DNA from: Ceratopteris richardii
Lineage: Eukaryota; Streptophyta; Polypodiopsida; Polypodiales; Pteridaceae
DNA length: 64,000 nucleotides
Reading direction: 5' to 3'
Assembly (NCBI GenBank): GCA_020310875.1
Contig: CM035430.1
Location: 102,612,431 to 102,676,430, forward strand
Under the pieces are notes generated by a model. It was not told the origin of the DNA. It saw only the letters and a program-made list of their open reading frames with translations, and ran no database searches. Positions 1 through 9,830 of this stretch are shown here, in pieces (positions within the stretch are counted from its first letter, which is position 1; each line of letters opens with the position of its first letter). Made by a program: the position numbers and the translations under genes.

Positions 1-1180
1 GCCTCCCTTTTTCTGGTGCTATATTTTTTTTCAACCTTCATCAAAGTTTGACTAGCATACTGAATAGGCCTGTCAAGTTTGTATTCTTCACTATGTTGAG
101 CCAAAACTGCACCCATTGCATATGCACTGGCATCTACATGTACATGAAAATGTTTTAACCAATCTGATGTGATAAGAATTGGTGCAGCCACCAATTTGGA
201 CCTTAATGTCTGATAAGCATTCTCTTCTTCTTCTTCTTCCCATTTAAAGGGTACTTCTTTACCTGTAAGTCTAGTCAGTGGCCTGGCTATCTTTGCATAC
301 ATTTTGATAAATCTTCTATGGTACCTAGTATGCCCCAAGAAGCTTTGAACCTCTTTAGGAGATTTGGGTTTAGGTAACTTTAGTATAGAAATAATTTTAT
401 CAGGGTCGAACCATACCTTTAGTAGATACCACATGTCCCAAGAGGGTTCCTTTTGTCACGAGGAAATGACATCTATTTGGGTTCAGCTTTAGTTTAGTCT
501 CCCTGCATCTTTTAAAAACATTCTGTAACTATCTCAAGTTATGATCCAAGCAATCCAAAGGGGTCTCTTTGTGAGATCCTGAAAATGAACAAAAGTCATC
601 CATGAAAACTCTAAGTGTTTCTAGCAATAAGGGTCCAAAAATGAGGTTGACAGTCCTGTTAAAGGTGGCTCGAGTATTTCTGAGTCCAAATGGCATTTTA
701 ACATACACATATGTGCCCCAAGGTGTGATAAAAGCAATCTTTTCACGATCCTCTGGGTGGACGGATATTTGGTTATAGCCACTAAAGTCGTCCATAAATC
801 TATAAAATGCATGTCCAGCCACTTCTTCAATGATCTGCTCTGCAAAAGGCATGGGGAATCCATATGGAATGGTTACCTTGTTGACTGCTCTAAAGTCAAC
901 ACAAATCCTGATTTTTTTGGTATTCTTCTTTGGTACTATAACCATTGGTGAAAGCCATTCTGAGTGTTCCATAGGAATGATGATTCCTACACCCTCCATC
1001 TTCTGTATTTCCAAATAAACAGCTTCAACATATTTTGGGTTAAGCCTATAACTCTTTCCTCCTATTGGTTTGGCTCCATCAACAAGACGGATCCTGTGCT
1101 CTCCATAATTGGCAGGCACTCCTTCTAAGTCTTTATAATGCCATACAAAAGCATCTGCATAGTGTGTCAAGAAAGATTTT
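1..1180 (-). pseudogene. Element A reverse transcriptase and start of RNase H
   Basis: Minus-strand translation shows the Ty3/gypsy reverse transcriptase blocks. WLSPMVIVPKK is followed by a CVDFRAVN stretch, FSGYNQI, MPFGLRN.RATF and the catalytic FMDDF box near position 600. The lower-numbered end continues into the RNase H start, with HVHVDASAYAMGAVL followed by IQYASQTL and a KKYS.RE motif. The enzyme would copy element RNA into DNA in virus-like particles. The copy is decayed and not expected to work. It is more divergent from the E/H reverse transcriptase than those two are from each other, so it is a different gypsy lineage. Confidence 0.85.
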
Positions 1181-1779
1181 ACCTTTTCAAGCAGCTGAGG
1201 GTGGCTTCACAACCAAGTGGCCACCAAAGCTGGATGATTATCTTCCTGAGTGCCTAATTGTACTTCTTTGACTAGGTTTCTATCTACCATGGTATCTACA
1301 TGCTCATCTCCAACTCTATTTTCCTCCAATTGCTTTTTTTGCATTGTTGCATAAGTAGGGGTTTTCTGGATTTCAATGTATTCCTCTTTGTCCTGCATCC
1401 ATCCTGCAGGGATTTCTTGAATTGGCAAAGAACATTCCTCACAAGTATGATTTACCTTGCTTTAACTTTAGTAACTTCCTTCTTTGTTGGTGTTGCATCC
1501 TCCTCCAACTTGTGCTTAAGGGGTGTCTTCCTCCCCCTTTTGTGGTCTGTGATGGGTTCTCCCAATCCATCAACCTGAACTTTATCCTCCTTTTCATCAT
1601 AACATTCATCTATGCAAGAATTATTTAGAAAAAAATCCAAAACAAGAGGAAGGGTTGCCTGCTTGCAACCAATTCAGAATGTCTTCTTCCTCCTCAAACT
1701 CTAATTGTGGTCCTCCATTTCTTGTTCCATGCAAATGCCAATTGATTGCATCATGCGTGTTCCCTTGATGATCTAAACC

Positions 1780-2290
1780 CTCCTCTAAATATATCTGTTT
1801 AAGTTCTTGTTCTTTTGTACCCACATAGTGTCTTTATCCCAATCATGGATGACATTTGCATGCCTCAACCATGGTCTTCCAATCAAGAGGGGAAATCCTC
1901 CCTCTACGTGGGGCAGTCTTAATACCACAAAATCCAAAATGAAGAGATTACCTTGTACTTCCCGTGGAACTTTTGGGATCACCCCCATTGGCTTTACTTT
2001 GCTTTGGTCTACCAAAGTGACGGTGAAGTGGGCTGGTCATAGGCCAAGTTTCTCCATGGTATGATCAGGCATCAAATTTATGCCATACCCACCATCCACA
2101 ATGACTCCTTGTAGCTTTAATCCCTTAATTGTTACTGTCAATCTGGGACTCTTATAGTCAGTGAGAGGTGCTTCTTCTACATCCTTCCCTTGGCCTAAGG
2201 CAGTAGTCTTGGCCACTAAGGTGGATGAGGAAGCCTTATCAATAATCTGTAGTACTTCAGACCTGAATTTTGCATCCATATTTATCAACT
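1780..2290 (-). pseudogene. Element A retropepsin-like protease region
   Basis: The minus-strand reading contains a VDGGYGINLMP stretch, which sits where retroelement aspartic proteases carry their catalytic D-S/T-G motif. About 60 residues on is LIGRPWLRHANVIHDW, the usual protease C-terminal block. It lies between gag and reverse transcriptase, the normal Ty3/gypsy position. The region is decayed. The 1181-1779 interval to its left holds the degraded protease-to-polymerase linker, with no separate gene. Confidence 0.7.
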
Positions 2291-2579
2291 CAAGAATACT
2301 AACCTCTATTTTAATTGACTTGAATAATCTTGAAGCTCTAGATTCCTTAAGATCAATTTTGATGTTTGATTTCTCAAGTTCCTTGTGGGCTCGGTTGTAT
2401 GCATTCCCAATGAAATCGTTAGTCTCTGAAAAATCTTCTTTTTGTGTTACCTCTTCACATTTTGCTGAACTTCCTTTCTCTTGTTTTGCATCTTCATATA
2501 TATCTGATTTGTTCTGATGTACCCTCTGGTCTTTGTGATTTCCAAAAGTATTTGATCCCTGGTTTGGTTCTTCTAGAAT

Positions 2580-3895
2580 TTACCCTTTGTTTCTTTTCTG
2601 CATGACCATGGAGTTGATTTCTTCTAATTGTACCACTCTAGTGGATGGTGATTGTACAACATTGGCTCCTTCTACTGCTCCATGATTATCTACTGAGATC
2701 ATTTGGAGATGGGACCTGGATGTAGATGCTTTGTTTTGTGGGCAACAATTTGTATAATGATCCATGGCATCTGGGCAATTCCTTCAAGGGGGAGCATTTT
2801 CTAGCAGGGTGCATTTACTTTGATAATGACCACACTCTCCACACCTGAAATAGATAATCGGCCTTCTAGGCCCATTTCCATAATTACCTCTAGGTCTTTG
2901 ATTATAGTTGTTACCTTAGCTGGGGAGTGCCGCCATTACATTGGTTGAGAATTAAGCACCTCCTTGTGCTCAATAAGGTTGTGCTGACATCCCTCTTGAC
3001 TGACATTCATGGGCCTCATGACTAGCTTTTCTGCATAGCTGGCAAGTTACACTTAACAATGGACATTCACTTACCACGTGACCTTGCTTGCTGCACATGG
3101 TACATCATAGCCCACTTTTGATGCCACCCCCCTTGAATTCCTGCAACTCCTGCCGAAGCTGAGCCAGCTCTTCTACTTGGGCTTCCTCTTCCTTTTTTAG
3201 CTTCAATGCTTCAATTTCCCTCCTAAACTGAGTCACAACACTCTCATACTCTTTATGGGGCTTATTCCTTTTTAAGCTCTCAAGCTCTTTCCTTAGCTGA
3301 ATTATTGGGTCTTTAGGTTCTATAGGATATGACAAATTGGAAGAGCTTGCCCCATACTGTTGCCTAATTTGTTCCAATCTTGTAGCTGTATTGATAAATT
3401 CTTCTATTGTTTTAGTTGGTAAAACTAACTCCTTTATTTTACATTGTGTTGGTATGGGAAGTGGTTTGGCCAACCATTTCTTGATAAAAAAATCATGGCG
3501 AGGGTCTGGTAGTTTGGCCATTAATGCCTTAGTCCGGTAACAAATTCTAAGAAGGTCTCCCCAGGACCTAATCTTAAATTTTATATTCTTCAATAATGCT
3601 TTCAGTTGTGTTCCCTTGTTGGAACTGTGTTCTAAATGCTTCCTTCATCAAGTCTCATGTGGTGAAATGCTTCTCAGCAAACTGACTAAACCATTTGTCT
3701 TCTAGCCCTTCTAATGTTGCAAGGAAAAGAATCAGAAATGCATCCTCTCTTCCCATCAGACCCCTTGTTTTACATAATGCTAAGAATCTCCTGATGTGCT
3801 CATCTGGGTCTTCTTGTGCTAGCCATCTGAAGGATGGAAATTTGATATTCAATCTCAAAACTAAAGTTTCCAAATCTACCTGGGCTTCCATATTC
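2580..3895 (-). pseudogene. Element A gag (capsid and nucleocapsid) region
   Basis: The minus strand begins near 3891 with a reading starting MEAQVDLETL and continuing FRWLAQEDPDEHIRRFL. This is the pattern of the plant retrotransposon gag capsid domain, ending in EGLEDKWFSQF. A charged, coiled-coil-like stretch rich in Glu, Lys and Leu follows around 3120-3350, and Cys/His-rich knuckle-like sequence around 2750-2860. The product would form the particle core and bind element RNA. The region is decayed. The 3896-4159 interval is leader and primer-site sequence without a gene. Confidence 0.75.
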
Positions 3896-4159
3896 TTTAT
3901 TGATGATGTCGAAGATGATGGGCTAGTTGATCTTTAATAACCTTCCTTCTTGTTGTATTGCAAGGGACCCTCAAGCTTTGAGACTGGGTTGCGGTCATGA
4001 GTTGTTCATACTCCTCTTAGTTTAAGAGAATTCTAATGGAAGAAAGATTACCTCTTAAGTTAGTATAGTACTCTCAGTACCCTTCAACTCTTCTACACTT
4101 TGCAATTTGCTTCTCTTATGCTCAAATCTCCTTGTAGTCCCATCGAGCGTGCCAAATTT

Positions 4160-4850
4160 TGTTGCGGGATTCTTGTGCAGAAAGGGCTTTGAGTGTTTGT
4201 AGGAGAAGGGGGAAAGATAAGAAGAAAGATACAGACATTGGAAGCTTTTATACATTGATTATAAGGAGGAAAGTACAATGGTGATGTACAATACAATCCA
4301 AATGCTCTCTGTGCAAAATCCCAAAGTGTGCACAATCAACAAAGTTACAAAATACCCAAGGTTCTTGTTGCTGCCGACCTTCTCTACACCAGACCTCCAC
4401 TGTCTCCAAGCTTGCACTTGTGCACACCTTGCACTCAAGCTTCCAATAGGGGAAGGGATGGACACCTTCTATCGATGCGTGCACAGCTGCAATGGAACCT
4501 TATGATCTTTGGTTGCATAGCTTAGCACTTCTCAACACACTTCTAAGTCACTCTTCTTGCACACCTGCACTTCACTTCTCTACGTCGCACACACACTGTA
4601 TGTCTCTTACTCCTCTCTTAGTGTAGACTATGCTAACCTTCCTTAGTCTTCAAAGAATAATGCCTTGCCTTGATTTGAGTGTTTTCACGTACGCTCCTAA
4701 CTGCTAGAGTATCTTCGTGCTCACTTTGATGTCCCAAGATTGTCTCCAAAAGTGGGCAGCCAACGAATCCCTGTTTTTTCTTGTAGTGACTTTAGACTAA
4801 AACACAATTTTTAATTGGAGGCCATACTTTCACTTCTGTGTATGCTGCCG
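4160..4850 (-). repeat. 5' LTR of element A (right edge approximate)
   Basis: The left edge reads TGTTGCGGGATTC on the plus strand, so the LTR ends ...CCGCAACA in the element's own direction. It is followed by a spacer and a candidate primer site starting TGGCACGCTCGATGGGAC, which I cannot assign to a tRNA. A TATA box (TGTATAAAAGC on the minus strand) lies at about 4243-4253, which sets the transcription direction. No protein-coding signal is seen. The outer edge could be anywhere from about 4700 to 4870. Confidence 0.6.
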
Positions 4851-5372
4851 CTTCACATACCTTCACATGTTTCCTTTTAATTCTTCAAATGTGCACCTAA
4901 GAGAGGGTTCAACCGAACCTTCCAAACACTTTAAAAACACTTTGAACCTTAGATAAATTACAGAAAGACACTCTACAACCTGCATCCAACTTTCTGCAAA
5001 TATAACCTTTGTGAACACATAATTGTGCACTACCTGTGCACCTTGAATTTTCGAGAGAATTGCAATTTTCTGAGTTTTTAGGTGGGAAACTCGAATTATT
5101 TTGCCGAGCCCAAAATGTGTAGAAAATCGTGAAAAACACAAGCGCATGCACTCCCAAGCACTTCTTAGCTCTTTCTTACACTCCCATACATGAGAAATGA
5201 TGTGAAAATGGTGAAAAATGCACTAAAAAATGAAAAATTCTAAGAAGATGAAGATGGTGATGATGAAGATGGAGAAGCAAAATCAAAAAAATAACAAAAA
5301 ATGGCTATTTCTTACCTTCCAATGTTGCAAATCCATGATCTTACCATCACAACGCTTGTCCTTGAAGCTCTC
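4851..5372 (-). other. Untranslated leader of element B
   Basis: This stretch follows the primer site of element B on the minus strand. It resembles the start of element E's leader: after the primer site both read through a GTGATGGTAAGA-like block to a TTGGAAGGTAA block, then AT-rich and CATCTTCATCATC-like sequence. No reading frame has recognisable protein similarity. Small frames on either strand look like chance. The B gag and pol would lie further left but are interrupted by element A. Confidence 0.55.
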
Positions 5373-5390
5373 TCCCCGGCAACGGTGCCA
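5373..5390 (-). other. Primer binding site of element B (tRNA-Asp type)
   Basis: On the minus strand this reads TGGCACCGTTGCCGGGGA. It matches the 3' end of plant tRNA-Asp (GTC) plus CCA except at one base, and lies eight bases from the LTR edge. It fixes the minus-strand orientation of B and links it to element E, whose primer site differs at one position. Confidence 0.8.
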
Positions 5391-5398
5391 AAATTTGG

Positions 5399-5835
5399 TG
5401 TAGCTCAAGCATAAGCACCACCTCCTTTACTTGTCAATCAGCGGAGACGTGAGGACCGGTATGAAGACCGTGAGCAAGTGAAGGCACAAGTACGTGAATG
5501 AAAGCACATAAACATGCACACACATACACACACATGCGTGCAAGGTAAGATCAAAGAGAATGGAAAGCTTCGATTACCAAAAAGAGTTCTCTCACAAAAG
5601 CTCAAATCTACAAGAAGCTAAATCTCTAACAAGCTAACCTCAAAAATGAGCTCTCTAGCTCTTTTAATAGCTTTTTGACTAGTTTTGGCACTGTCCAGAC
5701 CTAGTGTTCGACCTAGTTAAAAATTAAGTTCGAGGGCTTATTTGAGGGCCCAAATGGAGTCTAAAAATTATGAAAATTGGTAGGATGATACTTCTAATAC
5801 TCCTCGAAAAGAAAGGGAAGAGAGTTCAAATGCAT
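5399..5835 (-). repeat. 5' LTR of element B, right edge uncertain
   Basis: The left edge reads TGTAGCTCAAGC, so the LTR ends ...GAGCTACA in its own direction, eight bases from the primer site. It aligns over most of its length with the reverse complement of element E's LTR: an AGGAGGTG(A/G) block, a TG-rich tract, a GAGAGCTCATTTTTGAGG block, a TATA-like CTATTAAAAGAGC and an AAAATTGGTA block. Similarity fades at about 5820, so U3 is either diverged or cut there. A near copy of its inner 180 bases occurs at 61786. Confidence 0.75.
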
Positions 5836-5869
5836 AAAACACAAGAAATAGAAGGAAACAATCATGAAT

Positions 5870-6860
5870 ACAATAAATGCGGAGATCCACGTGCAAGATA
5901 TTATAAATAGGCTCATTTATGATTCATGTATAGCTAGACACGTGGGAAACAAGAGTGTGGTGAAGAATGATTTCAAGTATAAATTAATCTACCAAACATT
6001 TCGAATTAAAAATATGAATATGAAGCATTGAAGGAGAATGAACATGGAGATGAGTTATAAAAGGAAATAAAATGAAGTTAATTGTTATAAAATGCAATTT
6101 CCAAGGTAAAATAATCGCAAGTGGGTTAGTAAACATGTACAAATCTAGGTTGGTTCCCAAAGGTATTGAAAAAACCCATGGAAATGAATCCAAAGAAAAA
6201 ATTAGCACAATTCATAAAATGGAAAGCATTATAAATTTGATCAGTATTGTAATGAGTCAAGCTTATAAAAATTTACCAACTAGATGTAAAGAATGCTTTT
6301 CTCAATAAAGACTTGGAGGAGGTAATACTAATGAAAAACCACAAGGTTTTGTTGATTCATGTTTCTAAATAATGTGCGAGTATTAAATAATGACTTGTAT
6401 CACCTATAGAAATCCTCATGATATTGGAGTCAATAGCCTATTTGTATTGCATGAAATGTGGATAACTTTAAAACAAGGAAACCCCATGTTTTTCATGATG
6501 AAAATATGTAAAAACCTTATGAATATTTGCATCTATTTGCACAAGATAATAATTATTGGATGGATGCAATGAAATACAGGGAAATCTTGGCACAAAAATT
6601 TTTATGTAGATTTTAGAAAACTAAGGCACGTTTCCACCATTAAAGTTGTTTATAATTCAATGGGATTAAGTGCATTCAAAGAAAAAACTTAGTTGACATA
6701 TTGAAGAGGTTTGGAACTCACAAATTGTAAGCTATTGGACAATGAAATCGAAGTCAATGTCAAGTTAGCCTCGAGGGAAGGCAAAATGATAGAAAAAGTT
6801 GTTGGAACATAAAGTTTACAGTATGCTTGAGGTGGATTTGATCTATATCAAAAATCTATC
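5870..6860 (+). pseudogene. Decayed Ty1/copia reverse transcriptase relic
   Basis: Scattered plus-strand fragments match copia reverse transcriptase in the right order. At about 6137 YKSRLVPKGIEKTHG matches the YKARLVAKGF..TYG block. At about 6280 is a KNAF.L..DLEEV block. At about 6690-6800 come VDILKRFG, EVNVKLASREGKMIE and SLQYA. Frames change repeatedly and no LTR is recognisable, so it is an old relic. About 6320-6650 looks like unrelated or too decayed sequence. The relic separates the B LTR from the leader of element H. Confidence 0.7.
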
Positions 6861-6909
6861 ATTTGATTATGTCAAAATATCCATTGAAGTGTGTTGAGCC
6901 CATAAAAGT

Positions 6910-7015
6910 CATATTGGTCAAAGTCAACCATAGTCAAAGTCAAAGGGTCAAAGTGAAAGCAATCAAAGTCAACATGTTCAAGGTCAAAGTCAACATGGGC
7001 AAAGTCAAAGCATCA
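6910..7015 (+). repeat. Short repeats of GGTCAAAGTCAA
   Basis: About eight or nine imperfect copies of TCAAAGTCAA are packed into about 100 bases. On the other strand each reads TTGACTTTGA and so contains the TTGAC core of plant WRKY-factor W-boxes. The block directly precedes the TCGCGA-type array of element H, so it may be part of that leader or of a lost 5' LTR. Regulatory function is only a possibility. Confidence 0.5.
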
Positions 7016-7026
7016 AAAGTGATTCT

Positions 7027-7605
7027 TTGGGAGAAAATCACGATCTTCTGGACTTACACATTTTTGAGAAATTCGCAATTCTTTGGAAGAAATTCGCGAC
7101 TCTTTGGATTTGAGAAAATTGCGATTCTTTGGAAGAAAATCACGATCTTCAGGATTTGAGAAATCGTGATTCTCTGGAAGAAAGTCATGATTCTCTCCTA
7201 GAAATTCGCGATTCTCCGGACTTGGGAAAATTTGAGAAAATCGTGATTCTCTGGAAGAAATTCATGATTTCTTGGATATGGTGATTTTGAGAAATTCGCG
7301 ATTCCTTGCCAAAAAATCGTGATTCTTTGGATTTGTGGACTTGGAGAAAGTTGCAATTCTCTGGCCTTGTGGATTCAAAAAAGTCACGATTCTCTGCTTG
7401 AAATTCATGATTCCCTGGACTTGGTGATTTTGAGAAAGTCACGATTTCCTAGACTTAGAGAGTTGAGAAATTCGCGATTCTCTGCTTGGAAGAATTTGAG
7501 AAAATCGTGATTCTTTGGAGCGGATTTTGAGAGAATCGCGATTGTCTGATAAAAAAACACGACTTTCTGGCTGCCTGATTTGCAAAAAATTGCGATTCTC
7601 TGAGA
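7027..7605 (+). repeat. Leader tandem array of element H (degenerate TCGCGA 18-mer)
   Basis: About 21 copies of a degenerate unit close to GAAATTCGCGATTCTCTGG are packed head to tail, some paired as two units per longer repeat. The core TCGCGA often appears as TCGTGA, TCACGA, TCATGA, TTGCGA or TTGCAA. These are the variants expected from C-to-T change at methylated CpG on either strand. After the array, 7606-7782 aligns with the leader of E just before gag, including a TTTTTCATC.(A/G)AAGTCC block and an AGCTC(T/G)(A/T) block. Minus-strand reading frames across the array are by-products of the repeat. Confidence 0.85.
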
Positions 7606-7782
7606 GGCCATGTTTGCCTGTTTTGACCCCCAAGAGCCTGATTTGACATATCTTTTTCATCAAAAGTCCATTTTTCGAGCTCTATAGCTCCTTGGAAAGC
7701 TTGTTTCAGATAGAGTAATTTGGGAGCTCCAAAGGAGTTTGAGCATTACAAAGGGGAATTTTGGGACTAGAGGACAAGGCTC

Positions 7783-9140
7783 ATGAACTTGAGATCTGGT
7801 AGACACCTAGGCAAGTCTTGGGCACACCAACTAAGTGGTTACCCTTACGTACTAAGTTCAGACACAAGTGATTCAGAAATGTCTTTTAGCATGGGGAAGC
7901 CTATAGGTGGCTCAAGCACTGCCTATCTACAAACACGAGAAGGTCCATATAAGACACAGTTGGCATATATTCAGACCAATGGATTAGGTGCTCGCATCTA
8001 TGAGGATGGCCTAAAGCGATTAGTGGTCCAACTAAAAAATCTAGATCAACCCTTTCGACTTGAATACCTAGTAGTCAAGTTCGAAGAGGGTTCATACATT
8101 GATAAGGAAGGAACCATGTATGTGGTTACTAACTTACCAGACATGACAGATAAGTTTGGAAATAACATTTCTGAGAATGAGATAGGGGACCTAGAGCAAG
8201 GAGACCTAGGACGAGAACCCAAGACCCCTAGAGGTAAGTCAGTCTTGACTAGGGTGATCACTCTAGAGTGGATTCCCCAGGACAACAAAAGCATAGAACT
8301 ATTTGCGAATAGAGAAACGGAGGAAGCCTTTTGGAGATTCAAGCCAGATCAACCTAGCCCAATAGTCACCATCTACGAGCTCAAAGATACTAAGACACCA
8401 GGCAAAGTTGTATATCTAGATAACACATATGAGAAATTGTTCTTGGTAACAATGCAGGAGAGGCATGCATACACTTGGCAGGGTGAATCAATTTTCCCTC
8501 CACCAAGACCTAGTGTTTCCCATGGTATCCAAGGAGCAAGATCATCCAAGGCTCATGAAAACAAGCGAGAAAGAACCAGAGAGAGACCCAAGGTGAGCTT
8601 TGCACATACAGTGGATAGAGACTGGTCAGGATTTGAAAATGAAAGACATGAAAGGGAGAGACCTAGAGCATATAGGCATCAAAGAGATGAACATGATTTT
8701 CCATTGCCTAGACCCCGAGAGCACCCAAGAACCCTTAGAACCCCTCAAGTGGTTAAGGCAATGAAGAACTATTTTGATGGGTTCGGAGACCCTTATGATC
8801 ATGTGGCTGAGTTCAAACAAGTGTTAAGATTTGAACAGGTTGAGGACTTGTTCACCCAATTTGAGGCATTTGGTTTGACTCTCAAGGGTACTGGCTTAGC
8901 TTGGTTCCAACCCTTGAACAGTCGCAATTATCAGAACATAAGTCAATTGCTAGAGGAATTCATTGTAGAATTTTCTAAGAGTGGCATCAGGCATAACATA
9001 TCATCCTTGATCCATAGCTTCAAGCAGACACCTCAAGAAACAGTGCGACTTGCATGAAGACGGTTCAGATAGTACTTAGAAAGATGCCCTATTCCCGAGT
9101 TACCCACACCAGCCAAACAAGTGGCTTTGTTCTTGATTAG
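7783..9140 (+). pseudogene. Element H gag, first part
   Basis: The reading starts MNLRSGRHLGKSW and continues with blocks shared with E gag: NGLGARIYEDGL, DQPFRLEYLVVKFE, YIDKEGTMYVV, TPRGKSVLTRV and FPLPRPREHPR. Then comes the capsid-like segment MKNYFDGFGDPYDHVAEFKQV through LAWFQPLN and IHSFKQTPQETVRL. It would form the particle core. Element E is inserted at its 3' side, and the reading resumes at 32490. The copy is broken. The start is set by the MNLRSG motif conserved in E. Confidence 0.85.
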
Positions 9141-9145
9141 GTGGC

Positions 9146-9805
9146 TGTTGGAAGCACTCAGAGGCACACTCAGAGGCACAGACGACATGGAAGCATGTAA
9201 AGACGGAGTAGGAGCCAGTCGGATTATTTTTTCAAACAACTATGTTTTTATCACCTCTTCAAACATCCAACAGTGATTTTCATCACTCTTGTAACATATG
9301 TAATATAGACAAAACCCCATTTTGTAATTCATAGCTCCATTTTGTGCAAGCCAAGGAGTCCTCGAGCTTGAGGAGCTTAGGTAGAATGCTCGTACCAATT
9401 TTCGTTATTTTTAGACATCGTTTACCCTTCCAAATAGCCTCTAGGACCTATTTTTTAACTAGGCCGGTCACTAGATGTGAAACCGGTCAAAACTAGTCTA
9501 GAAACTATAAAAAGAGCTAGAGAGCTCATTTTTGAGGTTGGTTCATGTTGGCTAGTATGAGCTTAGAGCTAGTTTGAGCTTGTAAGAGTATTCTTGAGTA
9601 ATAGAGCTAATTTCCCACCTTCCATTGTGTCTTGCTTGTCTCTTCATTGTGTGTGTGTATGTGTGTGTGCATCTTGATGCTTCTCACCTTCACTTTCACA
9701 TCATCTCACATTCACGATCTTCATATCACTCCTACCTCTTCCGCGGATTGACATTAAGGAGGTGAAGCTTCTTAACGTGGTTCTCACCATTGTGCTAGAG
9801 CAACA
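9146..9805 (+). repeat. 5' LTR of element E
   Basis: The LTR begins TGTTGGAAGC and ends GAGCAACA. A TATA box (TATAAAAAG) lies at 9506-9514, so transcription should start near 9540. Near the start is a short direct repeat of CAGAGGCAC. A TGTGTGTGTATGTGTG tract lies near 9648-9670 in the transcribed part and also occurs in the B LTR and in the LTR piece at 61786. I count three differences from the 3' LTR. Confidence 0.95.
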
Positions 9806-9812
9806 CCAAATT

Positions 9813-9830
9813 TGGCGCCGTTGCCGGGGA
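9813..9830 (+). other. Primer binding site of element E (tRNA-Asp)
   Basis: TGGCGCCGTTGCCGGGGA is the exact complement of the last 15 bases of plant tRNA-Asp (GTC) plus CCA. It lies seven bases after the LTR. The same primer choice is known for Athila-type plant elements. Confidence 0.9.

Larger units (their letters stand above)
1..4850 (-). mobile_element. Element A: decayed Ty3/gypsy retrotransposon, cut by the window edge
   Basis: Read on the minus strand, the order is LTR (right), leader, gag, Cys-rich knuckle region, aspartic protease, reverse transcriptase, then the start of RNase H at the left edge. That order is standard for Ty3/gypsy. The integrase and the 3' LTR would lie outside the window. 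The coding region is broken in many places (roughly half a dozen or more), so this is an old copy. The right end is approximate because no second LTR is available for comparison. It probably inserted into the leader of element B, whose LTR lies just to the right in the same orientation. Confidence 0.8.

Noticed and set aside
7185-7663. Several overlapping minus-strand frames of about 60-85 codons
   Set aside because: They are by-products of the H leader array, which reads open in more than one frame.
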